Positions 1 through 12,000 of a stretch of DNA of 64,000 bases are shown here, piece after piece. A program made the position numbers and the translations under genes. The first letter of the stretch is position 1. Each line of letters starts with the position of its first letter. The stretch is taken from the NCBI RefSeq assembly GCF_047511655.1, contig NC_133387.1, positions 19,152,353 through 19,216,352 on the forward strand, written 5' to 3'. The DNA is from Castor canadensis. Taxonomy: Eukaryota > Chordata > Mammalia > Rodentia > Castoridae. A model generated the notes under the pieces. The model saw only the letters and a program-made list of their open reading frames with translations, did no database searches and was not told where the DNA came from.

Positions 1-930
1 ATCAGTTGTAGGGCACCTGTGTTGTTTCCAAAGCTTGGCTATTGTGAATAGTGCTGCGATGAACATCAGTGTACAGGTGTCTCTATTGTATCCTGTCTTA
101 CGTTCCTTTGGGTAGATGTCCAGGAGTGGCATCACTGGATCATATGGCAATTCAATCTTTAATTTTTTGAGGAATCTCCATATTGCTTTCCATAGTGGTT
201 GTACTAACTTACATTCTCACCAGCAATGTATAAGGGTTCCTGTTTTGCCACATCTTCACCAGCATTTGTTATTGTTATTACCCTTGATTATGGCCATTTT
301 AACTGGGGTGAAATGAAATCTAAATGTTGTTTTGATTTGCATCTCTTTTATAACCAGGGAAGTTGAACACTTTTTCATGTATTTACTGGCCATTTGTACC
401 TCTTTCTTTGAGAATTCTCTATTTAATTCATGTGCCCATTTCTTCATTTGGGTGTTGATTCTTTGAGGGGGCTGAGGTTTTTTTTAGTTCCCTATAGATT
501 CTGGACATTAGTCCCTTATCAAATGAGTAGCTGGCAAGCTTTTCTCCCATTCTGTGGGCTGTCCAGTGGGTCTGGTGACTGTTTCCTTTGCTGTGCAGCA
601 GCAGTTTGATGCAGTCCCATTTGTTCATTGTTTCCTTTAGATGCTGAGCCTTTTGAGTTCTGTTTAGGAAGTCATTCCCAATACCTATCTGTTCCAGTGT
701 ATTTCCTACTGCTTCCTGGAGTTGTTTCAAAGTTTTAGGCCTTATATTAAGGTCTTTGATCCACTTTGAGTTGATTTTGGTGCAGGGTGAAAGACAGGGA
801 TCTGGTTTCAGTCTTCTACATGTGGATATCCAGTTTTCCCAGCAGCATTTGTTGAAGAGGCTGTCTTTTCTCCATCGTGTGTGTTGGACTCCTTTATCGA
901 AGATCAGTTGGCTATAAATGTGTCTGGTAT
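1..930 (-). mobile_element. LINE-1 fragment, antisense (C-terminal ORF2 region)
   Basis: Read on the minus strand this gives L1 ORF2 C-terminal sequence: an open stretch at 428-949 includes DKGVQHTRWRKDS and DWIS-like text, followed (256-447) by KMKWAHELN/FHFTPVKMAII-type sequence typical of rodent L1. The 3' UTR and tail lie left of the window. The 5' end is truncated near 930, where it abuts a SINE. Several frame breaks show that it is dead. Confidence 0.85.
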
Positions 931-1042
931 TTTTGAGATAGGGTCTCATGAACTATTTGCCTGGACTGGCTTCAAATTGTGATCCTCCTGACCTCTGCCT
1001 CCTGAGTAGTAGGATTATAGGCATGAGCCACCGGCATCTGAC
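930..1042 (-). mobile_element. SINE, 7SL/B1-like part, antisense
   Basis: Antisense copy recognised by GATCCTCCTGACCTCTGCCT and CTGAGTAGTAGGATTATAGG, the reverse complement of the SINE left monomer. The ID-like part that normally follows is missing; the element is cut off where L1 sequence begins. Confidence 0.75.
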
Positions 1043-1969
1043 TTGATTTTCAACTTTGAATTTTGCAAATGTTACCTATTTTTTAAAGTAAATACTGACT
1101 TTTTTTCAAAGAATATGATGAACCAGGAAGATTAAGTGATACTTCCCTTGTTTAACCCAAGTTGCTAAAGCCTCTCTTACAAAACATCTGATCATAAGCA
1201 TAAGTTAGGCTATTCTCAGCAGGTTGTATGGGTCTCTGTGTAGCATTCCACTTCCTGACTCATGGGGCACCACTCTGAGGACAGGGACAAGGAACTCAGT
1301 GGACATTCCCACTTTGGAGTCCCTTCCCCCAACCATCCCTGGATTGGTAAAAAGATGCAAAAAGATACAACCTGACCTAAGTAAGTCTTTCCTTTGGAAA
1401 CTAAAGTTAATTTTCCAACTGTATGGTCAATTTTTAATGAATTTATGCAAATTCTATACTTATTATGAATTAAACTAAACAATCCTCAGCTATGTTTGAA
1501 GACAAAAGTTTCTCTCGAAACCAGAACTCAAATGTACCTGACATCTCTCACTAGATTCTCTGTAATTTGTACCTTAAGATGTGATGCTGGTATTCCATGG
1601 TTCTCTCAGAAGCCACATTTAACCTTGTGAGTCATCCACTACTTGCCAGCTTACCCTTGGATGCATTATTGTTAGTTCTTATGTCTTTGATACCATAGGC
1701 ATAGGCAATTTACAAATTGCTTTCCATGACAACTGTAGTGCTTTAAGACACAGAAGCAACAAAGCATCTTGACTTGTCATTGTCTGAGTTAAAAGGGGGA
1801 GGTGGAGATGTTTGTCTAGTCCTTCGTGGTTGCCTGCCATCAGTCTATCCTACTCCCTAGACCTGTATACCAAGAAAGTCCCTTCTTCTGCTATATTTCC
1901 TATATTCCCAGCAATGTGTCCAAAGGTACCAGAGCAAAAGAGCAAACTGGATAGGGACATGAAGGATGC
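1043..1969. other. Unassigned intergenic sequence
   Basis: No gene, RNA or repeat recognised. Short overlapping open frames on both strands at 1216-1482 show no protein resemblance. Confidence 0.5.
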
Positions 1970-2260
1970 AGTCCTTCTCCATCTGCCTGGAATCATACCC
2001 CTGCTCCTTCCTTGCAATCTTTGCTCAATGCTCAAGTCAGGTGTCACCTCTTTGAGAAGCTCTCTCTCACTCCTCCCTACTACATCAGTGCCTGCCATTA
2101 TTTCTTCATCATATTTGTTCTTATCCTTTATCAAAGCACTAATTACACTGGCCTATCATTGTCTCACTACATGTCCACTTTCTCCTAAATTGTAAGCTCT
2201 TGCAGGCCAGGGGTTCTGCCTTATTCATCTGAATCCTCAAAGACTAAACTGTTATCACCT
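1970..2260 (+). repeat. L2 (LINE-2) 3' end, sense
   Basis: Carries the L2 3' pattern: a CACCTCTTTGAGAAGCTC block, then TGTAAGCTCTTGCAGGCCAG and GTTCTGCCTTATTCATCTG. Ancient and diverged. It explains the open frame at 1812-2195, which is not a gene. Confidence 0.7.
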
Positions 2261-5100
2261 GGGATGCAAAGATCTGCTCAATGGATGATGAGGTAGGAGA
2301 GAGCAAATCTGATTTGCCAATAAGTAGGAATCAGCTGAGCTCAGACCTTCCCTTCTGCCATCAGTTAGCTGGTGGAGGATTATTTGGGAAGCCTTGGAAA
2401 TGCCCAGGAAGCACAGACTACTGGCCATGAAACTCCACCTCTGCCAGCACATCTTTAAGTGGGTCATGTTAACTTTCCACAGACCACTTGTCATGACTAG
2501 TAGGAGAACAATCACACCACCATATTTCCCCACATACCTGATACACAGAGGCTGTATCCACAGAGACCAAAGGAGCTCAGGAGGTGAGTGAGTAGGGTAA
2601 GTGGCTAATGGAGAGGGCCCTTCTGAGAAGCTGAGTCTCAAAAAAAGACTGTGTTGGAGAAGTCACAGAGAAAAGGGAACAGAGGCAAATGGCAGGACCA
2701 TTTGCCCATTCCAGAGATGGAAATGAGTCCTTCTCTTCCCTCTAACCTTTTACTCCTATCCCCAGCACTTCCTTGAGATGGGCTATGAGCTACAGAGGAA
2801 ATGTAAGATTGAGTAATACAGTCCAAATTATAATAATGGTAGTCAGAATCTAGCAAGAAACATGGAGGAAGACCAACCAGACCCAGAGTTAGGGAGAGAA
2901 GAATGGTACTTAGCAAAGGCCGAGAAGTCAGAGCCCTACCTGAGTAGAACAGAAAGTACGTGATGAATAACTGCAACAACAGAAGGTTCAGTCATTAAAG
3001 TGAGAGTCATCCAAGGAAAATCAAGTAGAAATGACAACAGAGACTACAGTGCATTCTTGAGTAAGAATATGACAAAAGCAATGTTTGGATAAGATCAGTT
3101 TGACAAAGACAAACAGGATGGTTAGAACAAGACCTACTGAAAGGCTGCTCAATTAGTCAGGGGGTTGCCATCAGCAGTTGTCAAAATGATGGGAATTAGA
3201 GTAAAAATTAAAGCAAGTTCTTCTTTTCTGAAGAAGAAAATGATAGCTGCCTTGAGAACAGATTTTCTATAAGGTAAAAAATATAGGTAAGAGTTATCAT
3301 AGAAAATTCCAAGGTTTATATAACTGTCTGAAAGACTGGAATTTCCCCTGATAGGAATTAGGTAATTGGGGAAGGAATCTGGGATGTAGGATAGGAAGGT
3401 GATTAACAAAACTAATTAATGAGTGAGATTGTAGGGAGGAGCACATGGTTATGATGGCAGAATTTTCTATACTAAATACTCTCCTGGGGTAGGGTGTCTG
3501 TGCTTGGAGGAAGGAACCTGGGGTGCCTGGCTGTCATTATGGTCCACTATATTATACTACCTTATAATATTAGTGCAGTATGTTTTACATATTTTAGCCC
3601 AATGTCATTAAATCCATTACATAGGAACTCAGAAAAGACATATAGGTTTCTTTCTACTTTGTGCTCCATTTTGAACTCGGTGTCCTTCAGTTTCAGCCGT
3701 ATCAGTGATTCACGAGCTCTGAAAGAGCTCCTCCTCAACCAGTTTGCAGGTGGGCTTAAAACCCACCTGAAAGGGTAAAAACCTTTCATCCTCACATAAC
3801 TATGTATGTGTTTTTGTGCATCTCCCTTCCACAGCATGATAGGATGTCAACCTTTGGTTGAATTTGATTTTGAATCAGGTGTTCAAATTTTGTAGAATCA
3901 CATCTTTTCTAAGTGAATGTTTCCTTGAAGAGCAGTGTTTTTAAGTTGCATGAGTTGGAATGAAAAAGCAACTAGGACTAGAAATATTATTCTTCCAGAA
4001 ACACACTCCCTGTCCCAAACCAAGTCAACATGGAGAGGGAGTCCTGGAAAGCTCAGAGTGCAGGAGTGGCGGGGAACGGTGGAGGCTATTTTTAGGCTGT
4101 GATGCGTCTCCCGACAGCCATTGGCGTCAATGGGTGAAGGAAGGCTGGTTCCCTGGACTGAGTTCCCATTCCACATTCCACATTCCATCCGCTGCTGGCT
4201 AATGAATGACTATTTTCTGTGAGGAAAAACGTGCTGCCCAGATGAATGGTGGGTCTGTCTGGGACTTGCTGGAAAAGGTCTTGGTGTATTTTAAATAAAA
4301 TCCTGGCTCCGGGACTTGTGCATTTTGTTGGCAGGCCTGACTGTCTCTCCCCTTTTATTCCCCTCACTTGCCTCTTTTCCTGTCCTCTTTTGCCTTCCCT
4401 TGTCACTTTCCCTCCTACCCTTCAATACCCCACCAGAACCACTGCCTTGGCAAAGAAGGAAGGGGCAGATGGGTGAGCTTCACATGACCCCTCAAAACTT
4501 AGCAAAAGCAACTACAGCTACAGGACCCAGGATTCCTGCCCAGACACAGTGGTGCCAGAAACTGGCTCCTGCAATGGTTATGAAACAGGCTAGCCAAGCT
4601 TTACTGACATTCACTCCAGGTGTACCAAGTATACTCTAGTGCAACTCTCAGATAGTGTCCTAGTATTTGAAATAAAATATAGTATCATGACAGCATAATG
4701 TAGGTGTAAGACAAAAGGATGATTGGTCTGAACAAGACTAAATTCATGTCAAGCCACTAAATTTGAGGTTTAAGAGTCCATATGTTCCCTATCTAAAATC
4801 TGGTTTAATCCCACAGCCAAGCACAAACTGAGAATGATAATACAAACTATTGGCCCCAACCTGGATTTGTGTAGTTATTTTTTATAACTACCCAGCATAC
4901 CAGGAACAGGGCATGTTTAGGATGCCTGACACCCCCACTCAGGACACCTTCAACTCTCAAGGAAGAGGTAAGGGTCCTCTTCCCAAAAGTAGTAGGCACA
5001 CCTATAGAATGTCTATTAATATGCTCACCTCAAAAATACCTTCCTTAGCACTGATATGTAGCCCTGCATGAAACCTTGTTTGGTTTAGCAAGTCTGCAAA
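2261..5100. other. Unassigned intergenic sequence
   Basis: About 2.8 kb without a recognisable gene or clear repeat. Contains a small perfect 8-bp hairpin (3747-3754 with 3762-3769). Open frames here are short and unsupported. Confidence 0.45.
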
Positions 5101-6076
5101 CTTTGTATAAATAAAGTCATTGGTTGTATATTGTGAATAGCTTGTTTCACTCAACATTATCCCTGAGATCTTATTTCCAGGTTAATGACCAGCTTCCTTT
5201 TTCTCACTGTAACACAGCACAATTTTTGCATCCTTTCTTCCTCTCCAGGGTGTAACAGTGGAATATCTGGGTCATGTGATATTTTGAAATTAAATTTTCT
5301 AGATAAAGACAATTTTTCCCCAAAGTAATAGCATTAATTTCCACTTGCACCAGTAGTGTTTTCCTTCACATCATTAGCACTGTCTGAACTGTTCATTTTT
5401 GCCAGTTGGATATTATCAGATAGTATCTCCTCTTTGTTTTAATTTACATTCCCTGATTAATGATGGAGTGGAGCATTGTTTTCATGTGTTCTTAGGCATT
5501 TGTGTTTCCTGTTCTGTAATGTTCCTGATCTCATCTGTCTATTCCCAGACTGTGTTCTTTTTCTTAGTGATTTCAGGGTGTTTGTTTTATATGTACTCTG
5601 GTTAATAGTCATTTTGTTTATACGGGTTACAAATGTTTGGAGCTTTTACTTTCTCTCTTTTTAAAAATTCTTTCCATTTTAATACTTTCTCTCCTTCTAA
5701 AGGAACTTATGATAGTAGAGTGTCTTTAAGGTAGTCACATTTATCAGTCTTTTCCTTAATGATTTGCATCTTGGGTCATGTATCTTCCCTGCTCTGAGAT
5801 CTTAAAGATATTTTATATTTTCCCAAAAAGCTTGAAAGTTTTGCCTTTCATCTTTGAACATTTCATTGGTCTAGAATCAATTTTTGTACATGGTGTGATA
5901 CTGGGTTCCAATTTCACTTATTTTCCATAAGGATGGTTATTGACTAGTCTAGCATTTCTCCACTTTGCCACTTTTGTCATCTATCAAGCTTCCAAATTTG
6001 CTTAGATCCCTGTCTAGGCTTCCCTATTTTGTTCCAGCAGTCTTTTTGTCTGTCCCTGTACTAATGCCCCACTATC

Positions 6077-6600
6077 TTTTTTTTTTTATTCATATGTGCA
6101 TACAAGGCTTGGGTCATTTCTCCCCCCTACCCCCACCCCCTCCCTTACCACCCACTCCACCCCCTCCCTCTCCCCCCACCCCCTCAATACCCAGCAGAAA
6201 CTATTTTGCCCTTATTTCTAATTTTGTTGTAGAGAGAGTATAAGCCATAATAGGAAGGAACAAGGGTTTTTGCTGGTTGAGATAAGGATAGCTATACAGG
6301 GAGTTGACTCACATTAATTTCCTGTGCGTGTGTGTTATCTTCTAGGTTAATTCTTTTTGATCTCACCTTTTCTCTAGTTCCTGATCCCCTTTTCCTATTG
6401 GCCTCAGTTGCTTTTAAGGTATCTGCTTTAGTTTCTCTGTGTTAAGAACAACAAATTCTAGCTAATTTTTTAGGTGTCTTACCTATCCTTACCCCTCCCT
6501 TGTGTGCTAAAGCTTTTATCATGTGCTCAAAGTCCAATCCCCTTGTTGTGTTTGCCCTTGATCTGATCATACTTCATCGTAAGACTTAATACCTATTAGG
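6077..6600 (-). mobile_element. Younger L1 3' UTR copy, antisense, inserted in the ancient L1
   Basis: Starts with a poly-T run (the poly(A) tail), then ATTCATATGTGCATACAAGG and a long C-rich tract (6121-6185), then TACCCAGCAGAAACTATTTT. The first 190 bp are nearly identical to 30370-30592. This copy extends further, to about 6600; the right limit is approximate. Confidence 0.7.
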
Positions 6601-6837
6601 GAAAATTCTTCCACTCTGTGCTGTTTTCTTCTAGACTGTGTTGGCTATTCTTGGAACTTTGCCTTCCCAAATAAATATTAGAATCAGCTTGCCAACGTCC
6701 ATGAAAAACCACGTTGGTATTTTTATTTGAAATACTTTCAAACTAGAGCTCAAATTTGGAAAAATGGGCACAATTTCCAAGACCGTGTATTCCCTACTTG
6801 TTTATGTCTCCCTTGAGTCCTTCAATAAAGTTGTGCA

Positions 6838-6960
6838 TATTTTTTATTATAATAATAAAAATTTTTATTATATTAATTATGCAAAGATATGCATGCATTA
6901 TAATGCATATAATGTATTTCGATCAAATTCACCCCCTCTGTTATTCTTTCTTATCTCCCA
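6838..6960 (-). mobile_element. Short L1 3' end, antisense
   Basis: AT-rich tail followed by TCAAATTCACCCCCTCTGTT, the same L1 3'-end text seen in 52690-52940. It interrupts the ancient L1. Confidence 0.5.
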
Positions 6961-7626
6961 GACACATTTATCTATATACATTTTACATGTTTCTTATCAG
7001 ATTTACTTCTAAGTACCTTAGGATTTTTGCCATTATAAATTATAGCTTTATCTAACTAAATTTTCCAAATGTTGTTAATGTATAAAAATGCAGCTAACTT
7101 GCTTATATTTAGTTTATAATTGACATTTTGCTAAACTCTCTTGTTGATTCTAACACATTATCTGTGATTCTATGTAAATAATCATATTGCCTGTGAAATA
7201 ATGCCAGTATTTTTACTTTCTTATCCTTATACCTTAGAAACCTTCTGTTTTTCTCCTTTCCCTGTTACTCTGGCTAGGAAGTGGTGAAAGCAGAAATCCT
7301 TGTCTTTTTTCCTACTTTTTTTCTATTTCATCATTAAATGTAGTATTTGTCACAAATTATTTATATATATATGTCCTTTACCAGACTCTGAAAGTTCTAT
7401 TTCTGGTTTGCTAAGACTACCATAAACTAATGTTGTATGCTATTTCAACAGTTTTTCTCCTTTTATCAAGAGAATGTCATGCGAATTTTCTCATTTGACT
7501 TAAGAATTGGTAAATTACATCAGCAGATTTCAAGTGAATCAGTTCCATTTGTGAGAGAAATGGAAAACTCTTATTCCAATTTAGTCATGACTGGTTGGGG
7601 TATGTGTGTCATTTGCTTGGTTTACT

Positions 7627-7735
7627 TAAAAAAAAAATTGAGACAGCTTCATAGCTCAGGCTGGCCTTGAACTTTCAGTCCTCTCGCTTCAGCCTCTGGA
7701 CGGCTGGGATTACAGGCAGGGATACCACACCCAAA
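7627..7735 (-). mobile_element. B1-like SINE, antisense
   Basis: Poly-A/T start, then CAGGCTGGCCTTGAACTTTC and GGCTGGGATTACAGGCAGGG: antisense 7SL-derived monomer. Confidence 0.75.
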
Positions 7736-8589
7736 ACGTTTGCTAAAAATTTGTTTAGGATATTTGTATTGATGCTCATGAATGAAATCAGACTATAATT
7801 TTCCTTTCTCTTTGTATTCATTCACTTTTGGTGTGAGAAAATTTTTTGTAACTCATAAGTTGGGAGGTATTCCCTTGTCTATTCTCAGTAAGAGTTTGTG
7901 AGATATGTTAGTGAATATTTCTTAAAGTTTGATGACACCTACTTATAAAACTATCTAAGATGGTAATTTATTAATGGGAAGATTATTTATTTACTAATTT
8001 AACTTACTTAATAATTATAGAGCTATTCAATTTTCTTTTAATTTTAAACCAGTTTTCATAAGTTATATTTTTGCCTATTTCACTGGCTTCTGTTTATAAA
8101 CATAAATTTGTTTGTGGAAGTCTCTTGTTATATTTGTAATCTCTGCCACATCTGATACATATTTCTTCTTTTGTTCTTAATATTGATTATTTTATCTTCT
8201 ATCTTTATGTATTTTCAATATTGTCAAAAGTTAATTTTAATAGTCATATCAAAGAATAAATTCTATTGAATGTTTTATTCTGTTTTAATCTGTATTTACT
8301 TATTAGTTTATTAATTTCTTCTCAAATCCTATTGCTTACTTTCTTTGGGCTATCTTAATGCTCTTTTACTAACTTCTTCAGTCAAGTGCTCAATTCCTTG
8401 ATTTTTGGCCATTCCTATTTTATACTATATGCATCTTAGGGCTAGAAATTTCCCTCCAAATACCATTTTAGCTGTACCTAATATATTTAAATATGTAGCA
8501 TTTTAGTTACTGTACAAACAAAAATATTTTGTTTTTTATGAAACAACATGTGGTCTGCAATCTATTAGAAATTAGCTCTTAAGTAACCC

Positions 8590-9310
8590 CAAGTAGGTCA
8601 AGAAATAGAATATTGTCTATACCCCAGAAAAACCCCTGAGTGTCCCTTCCCAGTCACATTTTCCACCCTTGACAAAGCTAACCTTTAGACTAGTAGACTT
8701 TCATGGGTCTTTTTCTTTTCTTCTCTGTTTTTTTTTTTAAGTTGTAACTCCTAAATATTCAACCCTGAACACAATAGTTCTGAAATTTTTGTTTATTTGT
8801 ATAAATGGGTTCATACAGAACATACTTTTTCAATTCTTATTTCTTTCATTCAACTTTATCCTAGGAAGATGCATTCCACATTATTGTGTATGGGATGTGT
8901 TCATTATAACTCCTTGTAGTTTTTCATTATATGTATATATCACAATTTATCATTCTACTCTTAGTGGATATTGGGGTTTTTCCAAGTTTGGAGTCATAAA
9001 GAATAATGTTTTATGAACAATTTTAGAAGTGTATGAGTGCATCTATACCTGGGTTTCTGTTAATTTTACACCTATGAATAGACTTGCTAGCTCAAAGGAT
9101 ATAAAAATCTTTAACATTAGTAAATAATAATAATAGTTTTCTAAAAGGGTTGTACCAAATTACACTTCTACCAGCAATGTACCCACATCCCCATATTCTT
9201 ATCACATTGAATTATTCTTCTTTTCAAATTTAGCCATTCTGATAAGTGTAATAATTTCTAGTTGTGTTTTCCTGACTGTAATGATGTTGAATATTTTCCA
9301 TATCCTTACA
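8590..9310 (-). mobile_element. Second ancient L1 3' end, antisense
   Basis: Matches the antisense L1M 3' end: AGTGGATATTGGGGTTTTTC, then ACTTCTACCAGCAATGTACC and AGCCATTCTGATAAGTGTAA. Immediately followed by L1-like sequence in the opposite orientation. Confidence 0.6.
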
Positions 9311-10575
9311 GAATATTACCCACTGCTAAAGAAACAATTAGCAAATTAGAAGACAGATTTGAAGAAAATATCCTGAGTATATCTCTGGGGATTTGTTGTG
9401 GGGGAAGATTGTTAAATATGAGTTAAATGAAATGGAAGACAGATTAAGAACACTTAAATACAATTATTTGTAATTCTGGAATAAGATCACAAAAGTAATG
9501 GGAAGAAATAATATTTGAGGTGATATTAACTTAATTTTCCCAGAATTTATAAAAAATACAAATTCAGAATTAAGAAGCTGTGGAATTGGCCTAGGTGCTC
9601 AACAACCAATGAATGGATAAAGTAAATGTAGTCTATATAAACTATGGAGTATTATTCAGCCATAAAGAAGAACAAATATGTCATTTGCAGGAAAATGGAT
9701 AGAACTGAACATCATCATTTTGAGTGAAATAAGCCAAGCTCAAAAAGCAAAATATATCATGTTTTCACTCGAATGCAGAATCTAGATCTAAAATGATAAT
9801 AGTAACAATTATTATTGTTAGTAATTGGGATATGAAGTGTAAAAGGGAGACCACTGGGGGGGAATCAGGAGGAGAGGGGAGATAGAAAGGAGAGGATACT
9901 GGGGAATAAGAGGACCAAAGAATATTACATACATAAAGATATATTTAGACTTATACATATATATATATAAAGATATACTTAGATAGCTATGTGAGAGATA
10001 GATAGATAGCACAATGAAGCCCATGAAATACTGTTTGGAAAGGAGGGAGAGAGATTAAGGGAATACAATAGATGGGTTGAACTTATTCAAAGTACACTGT
10101 ACACATCAATGGAATTCTCACAATGCAACCTCCTTATACTATTAATGATTCCTAATAAAAAAGAAAAGGAAAAAAACCCATGAATTCTAAACAATATAAA
10201 TAAGAATGAGTCTATATTAAGCCTCTCATAACCAAAGTACAGAATACCAAACAGAAAGAGATCTTAAAGCAGAGAGAAAAGAGAAATTGCCTACAACAGA
10301 ATAACTATTAAACTCACTTTCAATTTCTCAACAGCAGCAAATGAAACCAGAAGATAATAGAATAATATTCATAAAAACTTAAGAGAGGGTCAGTATTTGG
10401 CCAGTGAAAGTTTCTTTCAGGAACAAAGATGAAAAAAATATCTTTCAGATCAACAAAAACAGAAAAATTATTCATAGTAGACCCTCACTAAAGCAAAAAA
10501 ATCAAGCAGTTCATAAAATGTTGTGGAATCCATCAAAAAATAGGAAATTCAGAGGAAGGAAAAAAGAAAATATAA
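9311..10575 (+). mobile_element. Ancient L1/HAL1-like ORF1-side segment, sense, interrupted by a younger L1 3' end
   Basis: The parts 9311-9582 and 10190-10575 resemble the region around ORF1 of old L1/HAL1 elements (for example CAGATTTGAAGAAAATATCC and GATCTTAAAGCAGAGAGAAA). They are separated by an inserted L1 3' end. Assignment is from memory of the old L1 consensus. Confidence 0.5.
9583..10188 (+). mobile_element. L1 3' end, sense, nested
   Basis: Contains GAGTATTATTCAGCCATAAA and ATGGATAGAACTGAACATCA, the conserved C-terminal/3' UTR text of L1, ending in an A-rich tail after AATAAAAAAGAAAAGG. Includes TA and GATA microsatellite tracts (9954-10010). Confidence 0.8.
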
Positions 10576-10582
10576 GGGGTAC

Positions 10583-10964
10583 TGCGGCAAGCAGATATGA
10601 GAAGCCTATGAGAACTGGACATGAGCACAGCCATGTCAAATAACCCACAGGCTGGGATCGCACAGCCCCCAGCTGCAGAAGGGGGTGAGAGCAAAATGCA
10701 GCACAGCTGCCTAAGAGCAAGGTCGTTTACACCACGCCCTTCAGACAGGACCAGGACCAGTACTGCAGAAAGTAGCGATCGCAGGTCCCCCCTGTTCGCG
10801 ATAACTACGATAAACTCGCTGGAGGTGGTCGGGGCTGGTGTGTGTCTCCATCCCGGCACCCAGCCCACCTGAGCCCAGCTTTCTTGCATGTTTGTCTTTT
10901 GTCCTTCTCAGTCCCCTGTCCTCCCAGTTAGGTTCCTAGGCCGAGCTTGAGCAGGTGGCGAGCA
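10583..10964. mobile_element. Candidate solo LTR (382 bp), unknown family
   Basis: A GC- and CpG-richer block in AT-rich surroundings. It begins TGCGGCAAGC, ends GGCGAGCA and is flanked on both sides by GGTAC (10578-10582 and 10965-10969), as expected for a retroviral LTR with a 5-bp target duplication. A pyrimidine-rich stretch (10890-10925) would fit a U5-like end. No internal retroviral coding sequence is present. Family and orientation are not recognised; an unrelated GC-rich insertion remains possible. Confidence 0.42.
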
Positions 10965-10969
10965 GGTAC

Positions 10970-11410
10970 CTTTCTGCCAAGTCAATCATCCCCTTTTTTT
11001 TTTAGAACTAACAAAATATAATTTTCAAAGTTTATCATTTTCAGAACATGACTCTCACACAAACAAAAAATAAATATGTGTCAAGATTTGTTCAACTTAT
11101 TTCTGAGGAAATCAGCAGAATAATGGAACTGGTTCAAAGGAGAAGGTCAGGCTAGGGGGTTATATAGTCATTGAAGAAAGGAAATATTACGATGAGATTG
11201 TGAGGTTAGATATCTACTCCTAGGAAATAAAACCCTAACCTTTTGTATCTTTCCTACCAGACAAAAAGCATTTACTTCCATACTGCAAAAATCTACAAAT
11301 TAACATATAACTTCACAATCAAAAATAGGCATATTCTCCTAGATTAAAGAACACTTAGAGGTCCAATGATGCTCCAATGTGACACTGAAAGGACACAAAC
11401 TCTCCTTTTG
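10970..11410. other. Unassigned intergenic sequence
   Basis: AT-rich, no recognisable feature. Confidence 0.45.
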
Positions 11411-11419
11411 CCTTATTTC

Positions 11420-11518
11420 CATTGTAATTTTTTTTTTTTTTTGGCAGTACTGGGCTTGAACTCAAGGCTTTGTGCTTGCTAGGCAGGCTCTCTTACTGCT
11501 TGAGTCACACTTCCAGCC
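11420..11518 (-). mobile_element. ID/tRNA-type SINE, antisense, with target-site duplication
   Basis: Poly-T, then CAGTACTGGGCTTGAACTCA and TTGCTAGGCAGGCTCTCTTA. Flanked by CCTTATTTC at 11411-11419 and 11519-11527, a clear 9-bp duplication. Confidence 0.88.
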
Positions 11519-11559
11519 CCTTATTTCAAAATTTGAGGTAATTTTTCTTAACAAATCTA

Positions 11560-12000
11560 CATCTATACCTTGGGTTATAAATGTTGGTACCACAGGACTC
11601 TGTCCCAGACCAGTCTAGGTCACTATAACCTAATCTTGATTGCTCAGTGTCTTTATCTGAGGTTGGGTTTTGGGACATCCTTGGGGCTCCCACTTGAATG
11701 AGGGAGCAAAGTCTGCCATTTGGTGGCAGCCATGCTTGTCCATGCTTACACCAAAGTCATGAAAGTTGGACTACCAAGAAAAGCAGCACACATCAAGCAT
11801 GAAGAAAGAAGAGTCCAAGTGATCCCAAGTGAAAGAGAGAAAGAATAAAGTAAGGATAAACTAACCAACTAGGTTCTTGATGACTTCCTACCCACTTCCT
11901 GGTCCAGTCCTTCAGGAAGCTTAGGCTGTAGATCTTGGCTTTGGATTCTGTGAGATATTACAGCATTCTTCCAATAAATTCCCTTTTGTACTTAAAGCAA
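11560..12000 (+). repeat. Possible ancient LTR (ERVL-like), 3' part
   Basis: Ends with TTCCAATAAATTCCCTTTTG, a pattern I associate with the poly(A)-signal end of old mammalian LTRs. The left boundary is unclear and the family is not assigned. Confidence 0.35.

Larger units (their letters stand above)
5100..8580 (-). mobile_element. Ancient LINE-1 (L1M-type), antisense, with younger insertions
   Basis: Highly diverged antisense L1: 3'-end text at 5140-5650 (TTGTGAATAGCTTGTTTCAC, reading toward ORF2), then ORF2-derived AT-rich sequence to about 8.5 kb, including the antisense reverse-transcriptase region near 7130-7930. It is interrupted by L1 3' ends (6077-6600, 6838-6960) and a SINE (7627-7735). 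No long open frame remains. Confidence 0.6.

Noticed and set aside
428-949. 173-residue open frame on the minus strand
   Set aside because: It is degenerate L1 ORF2, not a host gene.
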